A DNA stretch of 32,022 bases from an uncultured Clostridia bacterium (lineage in GTDB: Bacteria > Bacillota > Clostridia > Lachnospirales > Lachnospiraceae), in the NCBI GenBank assembly GCA_946184675.1, contig CAMHFW010000005.1:1-32022 (forward strand), read 5' to 3'. Numbering within the stretch: the stretch's first letter is position 1; every line of letters begins with the position of its first letter. The notes below the pieces were generated by a model. The model ran no database searches. It was not told the origin of the DNA and saw only the letters and a program-made list of their open reading frames with translations. This document shows positions 28,836 to 32,022 of the stretch, one piece after another. A program made the translations under genes and the position numbers.

Positions 28836-29988
28836 CTATTCGATGATCTCGATTACTCGGCCTGATCCTACTGTGTGGCCACCCTCACGGATAGCGAATG
28901 TAAGACCCTGCTCCATAGCGATCGGGTGAAGAAGCTTAACTTCCATAACTACGTTGTCACCAGGCATGCACATGGGAACATCCTCAGGAAGGCTGATGGT
29001 TCCGGTGATGTCGGTTGTTCTGAAATAGAACTGCGGGCTGTAGTTGTTTACGAAAGGAGTGTGACGGCCGCCCTCTTCCTTCTTAAGAACGTAAACCTGA
29101 AGCTGCAAGAACCTGGCCTCTCTCGATCTCGTCTCTCTTAACACCACGAAGGAGTGCGCCAACATTGTCGCCGGCCTCAGCATAGTCAAGAGTCTTACGG
29201 AACATCTCAAGACCTGTGCAGACAACCTTTCTAACCTCTTCCTTAACACCAACGATCTCAACTTCGTTGTTGACATTGATAGTACCTCTCTCTACACGAC
29301 CGGTAGCAACGGTACCACGACCGGTGATGGTGAATACGTCCTCGACGGGCATAAGGAAAGGCTTATCAACGTCACGCTGAGGATCCGGAATGTAGCTGTC
29401 AACAGCGTCCATAAGCTCCATGATCTTGTCGCCCCACTCGCTGTCGGGATCTTCAAGAGCCTTCAGAGCGGAACCCTGGATGATCGGGCATCCCTCGAAC
29501 CCATACTCGTTAAGGATATCTTCGATATCCATCTCAACGAGCTCAAGAAGCTCAGGGTCGTCAACCATGTCGATCTTGTTCATGAATACTACGATGTAAG
29601 GAACACCTACCTGTCTGGAAAGAAGGATGTGCTCTCTTGTCTGAGCCATAACACCGTCAGTAGCAGCAACTACGAGGATAGCGCCGTCCATCTGAGCAGC
29701 ACCGGTGATCATGTTCTTGATGTAGTCAGCATGTCCCGGGCAGTCAACGTGTGCGTAATGTCTCTTCTCAGTCTCATACTCAACGTGTGCGGTGGAGATT
29801 GTGATACCACGCTCTCTCTCTTCGGGAGCCTTATCGATATTCTCGAAATCAACAGCTGCGTTGCCGGCTACTCTCTTGGAGAGAACCTTTGTGATTGCTG
29901 CAGTAAGAGTTGTTTTGCCGTGGTCAACATGTCCGATGGTTCCGATGTTGCAATGCGGCTTAGTACGCTCGAATTTAGCTTTTGCCAT
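28836..29988 (-). pseudogene. tuf: elongation factor Tu, frameshifted by an internal deletion
   Basis: N-terminal 301-aa ORF (29083-29988) to ...[12 protein letters not shown]; the C-terminal part ([16 protein letters not shown]...VIEIIE) continues in another frame to 28836. Junction at about 29100-29103. Confidence 0.93.
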
Positions 29989-30010
29989 TTTTCATTTCCT
30001 CCTTTTTAGG

Positions 30011-30037
30011 GCCCTCCCGGAAAGCCCAGGGGAGGGC
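30011..30037. promoter_or_regulatory. hairpin in tuf leader
   Basis: GCCCTCCC ... GGGAGGGC inverted repeat between the fusA stop and the tuf SD (AAGGAGGA). Confidence 0.45.
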
Positions 30038-30129
30038 TGAGTTTGTTTTAACTCGGCTAATACCGATTATATTGCATTTTACAGACAGAATCAAGTCTGT
30101 TCTTTTAAAAATTATACCAACTAAAAGAC

Positions 30130-32022
30130 TCAGTCTTTCTTGTTGAGTACCTTGTCGGCGATGTTCTTGGGAGTAGGTTCATACTTCTCAAAGAACATGG
30201 AATAGTTGCCTCTTCCCTGTGTCTTGGAACGCAGGTCATTGGAGTAACCGAACATCTCTGCCAGAGGCACCATGGCCTTAACCATCTTGCCGCCGCCGAT
30301 GTCTTCCATACCCTGTACGCGTCCGCGTCTGGAGTTGAGGTCGCCGATGATGTCGCCCATGTATTCCTCAGGCATTGTTACCTCGACCTTCATGATAGGC
30401 TCAAGAAGAACGGGTTCTGCCTTGCGCATTGCTTCCTTAAATGCCATGGAACCGGCAATGTGGAAAGCCATCTCACTGGAGTCTACCTCATGGTAGGAAC
30501 CGTCAAATACGGTAGCATGGATACCCAGTACCGGATATCCGCCGAGAATACCTGCCTTTGCAGCTTCCTCGATACCTGCGCCGACTGCCGGGATATACTC
30601 CTTGGGGATCGCGCCGCCAACAACAGTGGAATCGAACTTGAAGAGCTCGTCTCCGTTGGCATCCATAGGCTCAAAGTGTACCTTACAGTGGCCGTACTGG
30701 CCGCGGCCGCCGGACTGCTTCGCATACTTGCTGTCTACATCAACAGCCTTGGTAAAGCCTTCCTTATATGCTACATGAGGTGCTCCGACATTTGCCTCGA
30801 CCTTGAACTCACGGAGCAGACGGTCGACGATGATCTCCAGATGGAGCTCGCCCATACCGGCGATGATCGTCTGGCCCGTTTCCTCGTCCGTGTAGGTCTT
30901 GAACGTGGGGTCCTCCTCGGCGAGCTTCATCAGCGCGACCGTCATCTTCTCCTGACCGGCTTTGGTCTTGGGCTCGATGGCGACGCGGATGACCGGCTCG
31001 GGGAACTCCATGCTCTCGAGCACGATGGGCGCCTTCTCGTCGCAGAGCGTGTCGCCCGTCGTGGTGTTCTTGAGGCCGACCGCCGCGGCGATATCGCCGG
31101 CGTAGACCGTCTCAATGTCCTCACGGTGGTTGGCGTGCATCTGCAGGATGCGGCCGATGCGCTCACGGTGACCCTTGGTGGCGTTGAGCACGGCAGAGCC
31201 GGTGTTCAGCGTGCCCGAGTAGACGCGGAAGAAGCCCAGACGGCCGACATAAGGGTCGGTCATGATCTTGAACGCGAGCGCCGCGAACGGGCCTTCGTCC
31301 TCGCTGTGACGCTCCTCTTCCTGCTCGGTCTTGGGGTTGATGCCCTTGATGGCAGGAATGTCGGTCGGGGCGGGCATATAGTCGACGATGGCGTCGAGCA
31401 GCTTCTGCACGCCCTTGTTGCGGTACGAGGTGCCGCAGACCACGGGGATCATCTCCACGGCGACGGTCGCCGCGCGGATCGCCTTGCGGATCTTGTCGGT
31501 GGGGATGTCCTTGCCTTCGAGATACATTTCCATGATCTCGTCGTCGAACATCGACACGGCGTCGAGGAGCTTCTCGCGATACTCCGTCGCCATGTCCATC
31601 ATGTCCTCGGGGATGGGCTCCACACGCATGTCCTTGCCCATCTCATCGTAGTAGACGTCGGCGTTCATCTCGACGAGGTCGACGATGCCGCGGAAGTCCG
31701 CTTCCTTGCCGATGGGCAGCTGGATGGGAACGGCGTTGCACTTGAGACGCTCGTCGATCATGCGCAGCACGTTGAAGAAGTCGGCGCCCATGATGTCCAT
31801 CTTGTTGACGTAGATCATGCGCGGAACATGATAGTGATCCGCCTGACGCCAGACCGTCTCGGACTGCGGCTCGACGCCGCCCTTGGCGCACAGCACCGTC
31901 ACGCTGCCGTCGAGCACGCGCAGACTGCGCTCGACCTCAACGGTGAAGTCGACGTGGCCCGGGGTGTCGATGATGTTGATGCGGTGCTCCTTCCAGAAGC
32001 AGGTGGTCGCGGCGGACGTAAT
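30130..32022 (-). CDS. fusA: elongation factor G, 5'-truncated by the window
   Basis: The frame stays open past the ORF-track Met to the window edge: [43 protein letters not shown]...; C-terminal ...[29 protein letters not shown]. Confidence 0.97.
   Translation of the reverse strand: MTSAATTCFWKEHRINIIDTPGHVDFTVEVERSLRVLDGSVTVLCAKGGVEPQSETVWRQADHYHVPRMIYVNKMDIMGADFFNVLRMIDERLKCNAVPIQLPIGKEADFRGIVDLVEMNADVYYDEMGKDMRVEPIPEDMMDMATEYREKLLDAVSMFDDEIMEMYLEGKDIPTDKIRKAIRAATVAVEMIPVVCGTSYRNKGVQKLLDAIVDYMPAPTDIPAIKGINPKTEQEEERHSEDEGPFAALAFKIMTDPYVGRLGFFRVYSGTLNTGSAVLNATKGHRERIGRILQMHANHREDIETVYAGDIAAAVGLKNTTTGDTLCDEKAPIVLESMEFPEPVIRVAIEPKTKAGQEKMTVALMKLAEEDPTFKTYTDEETGQTIIAGMGELHLEIIVDRLLREFKVEANVGAPHVAYKEGFTKAVDVDSKYAKQSGGRGQYGHCKVHFEPMDANGDELFKFDSTVVGGAIPKEYIPAVGAGIEEAAKAGILGGYPVLGIHATVFDGSYHEVDSSEMAFHIAGSMAFKEAMRKAEPVLLEPIMKVEVTMPEEYMGDIIGDLNSRRGRVQGMEDIGGGKMVKAMVPLAEMFGYSNDLRSKTQGRGNYSMFFEKYEPTPKNIADKVLNKKD

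Noticed and set aside
28003-28865. short plus-strand ORFs (65-91 aa) in the tuf-murT gap
   Set aside because: They run through inverted repeats and a terminator, have Cys/Arg/Leu-rich arbitrary composition and no clear ribosome-binding sites.
1-32022. tRNA or rRNA genes
   Set aside because: None recognised by eye on either strand; tRNAscan-SE/Infernal would be decisive.

Overview
The window reads as a chromosomal housekeeping segment of a Clostridia/Lachnospiraceae-type bacterium. Every supportable gene is on the minus strand. In transcription order (right to left) they are: fusA (5'-partial), tuf (frameshifted), a ~880-bp repeat-rich noncoding gap, a murT/gatD-like pair, a CYTH protein, an EamA transporter, tig, clpP, clpX, lon, engB/ysxC, an MBL/beta-CASP hydrolase, asp23, nusB, xseA, xseB, a polyprenyl synthase, dxs, tlyA, nadK, argR, recN, a DUF6110-like small protein, a divergent P1B-type ATPase, a MATE transporter, hisS and glyA. 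Five points deserve follow-up. (1) Between tuf and murT there are six diverged palindromic units (GGCAGTG...CACTGC, 35-36 bp), spaced 62-63 bp apart with one 42-bp step and bracketed by ~50-bp imperfect direct repeats. (2) The GatD-like protein lacks the expected amidotransferase Cys and His, and its MurT-like partner appears to lack the matching Asp. (3) The P-type ATPase has no CPC motif and is coupled to a small DUF6110-like protein behind a promoter carrying a palindrome. (4) tuf has an apparent ~35-nt internal deletion with a frameshift. (5) fusA changes sharply in GC and codon usage partway along, which suggests an assembly chimera or a mosaic allele. All work was by eye; no database search was run.
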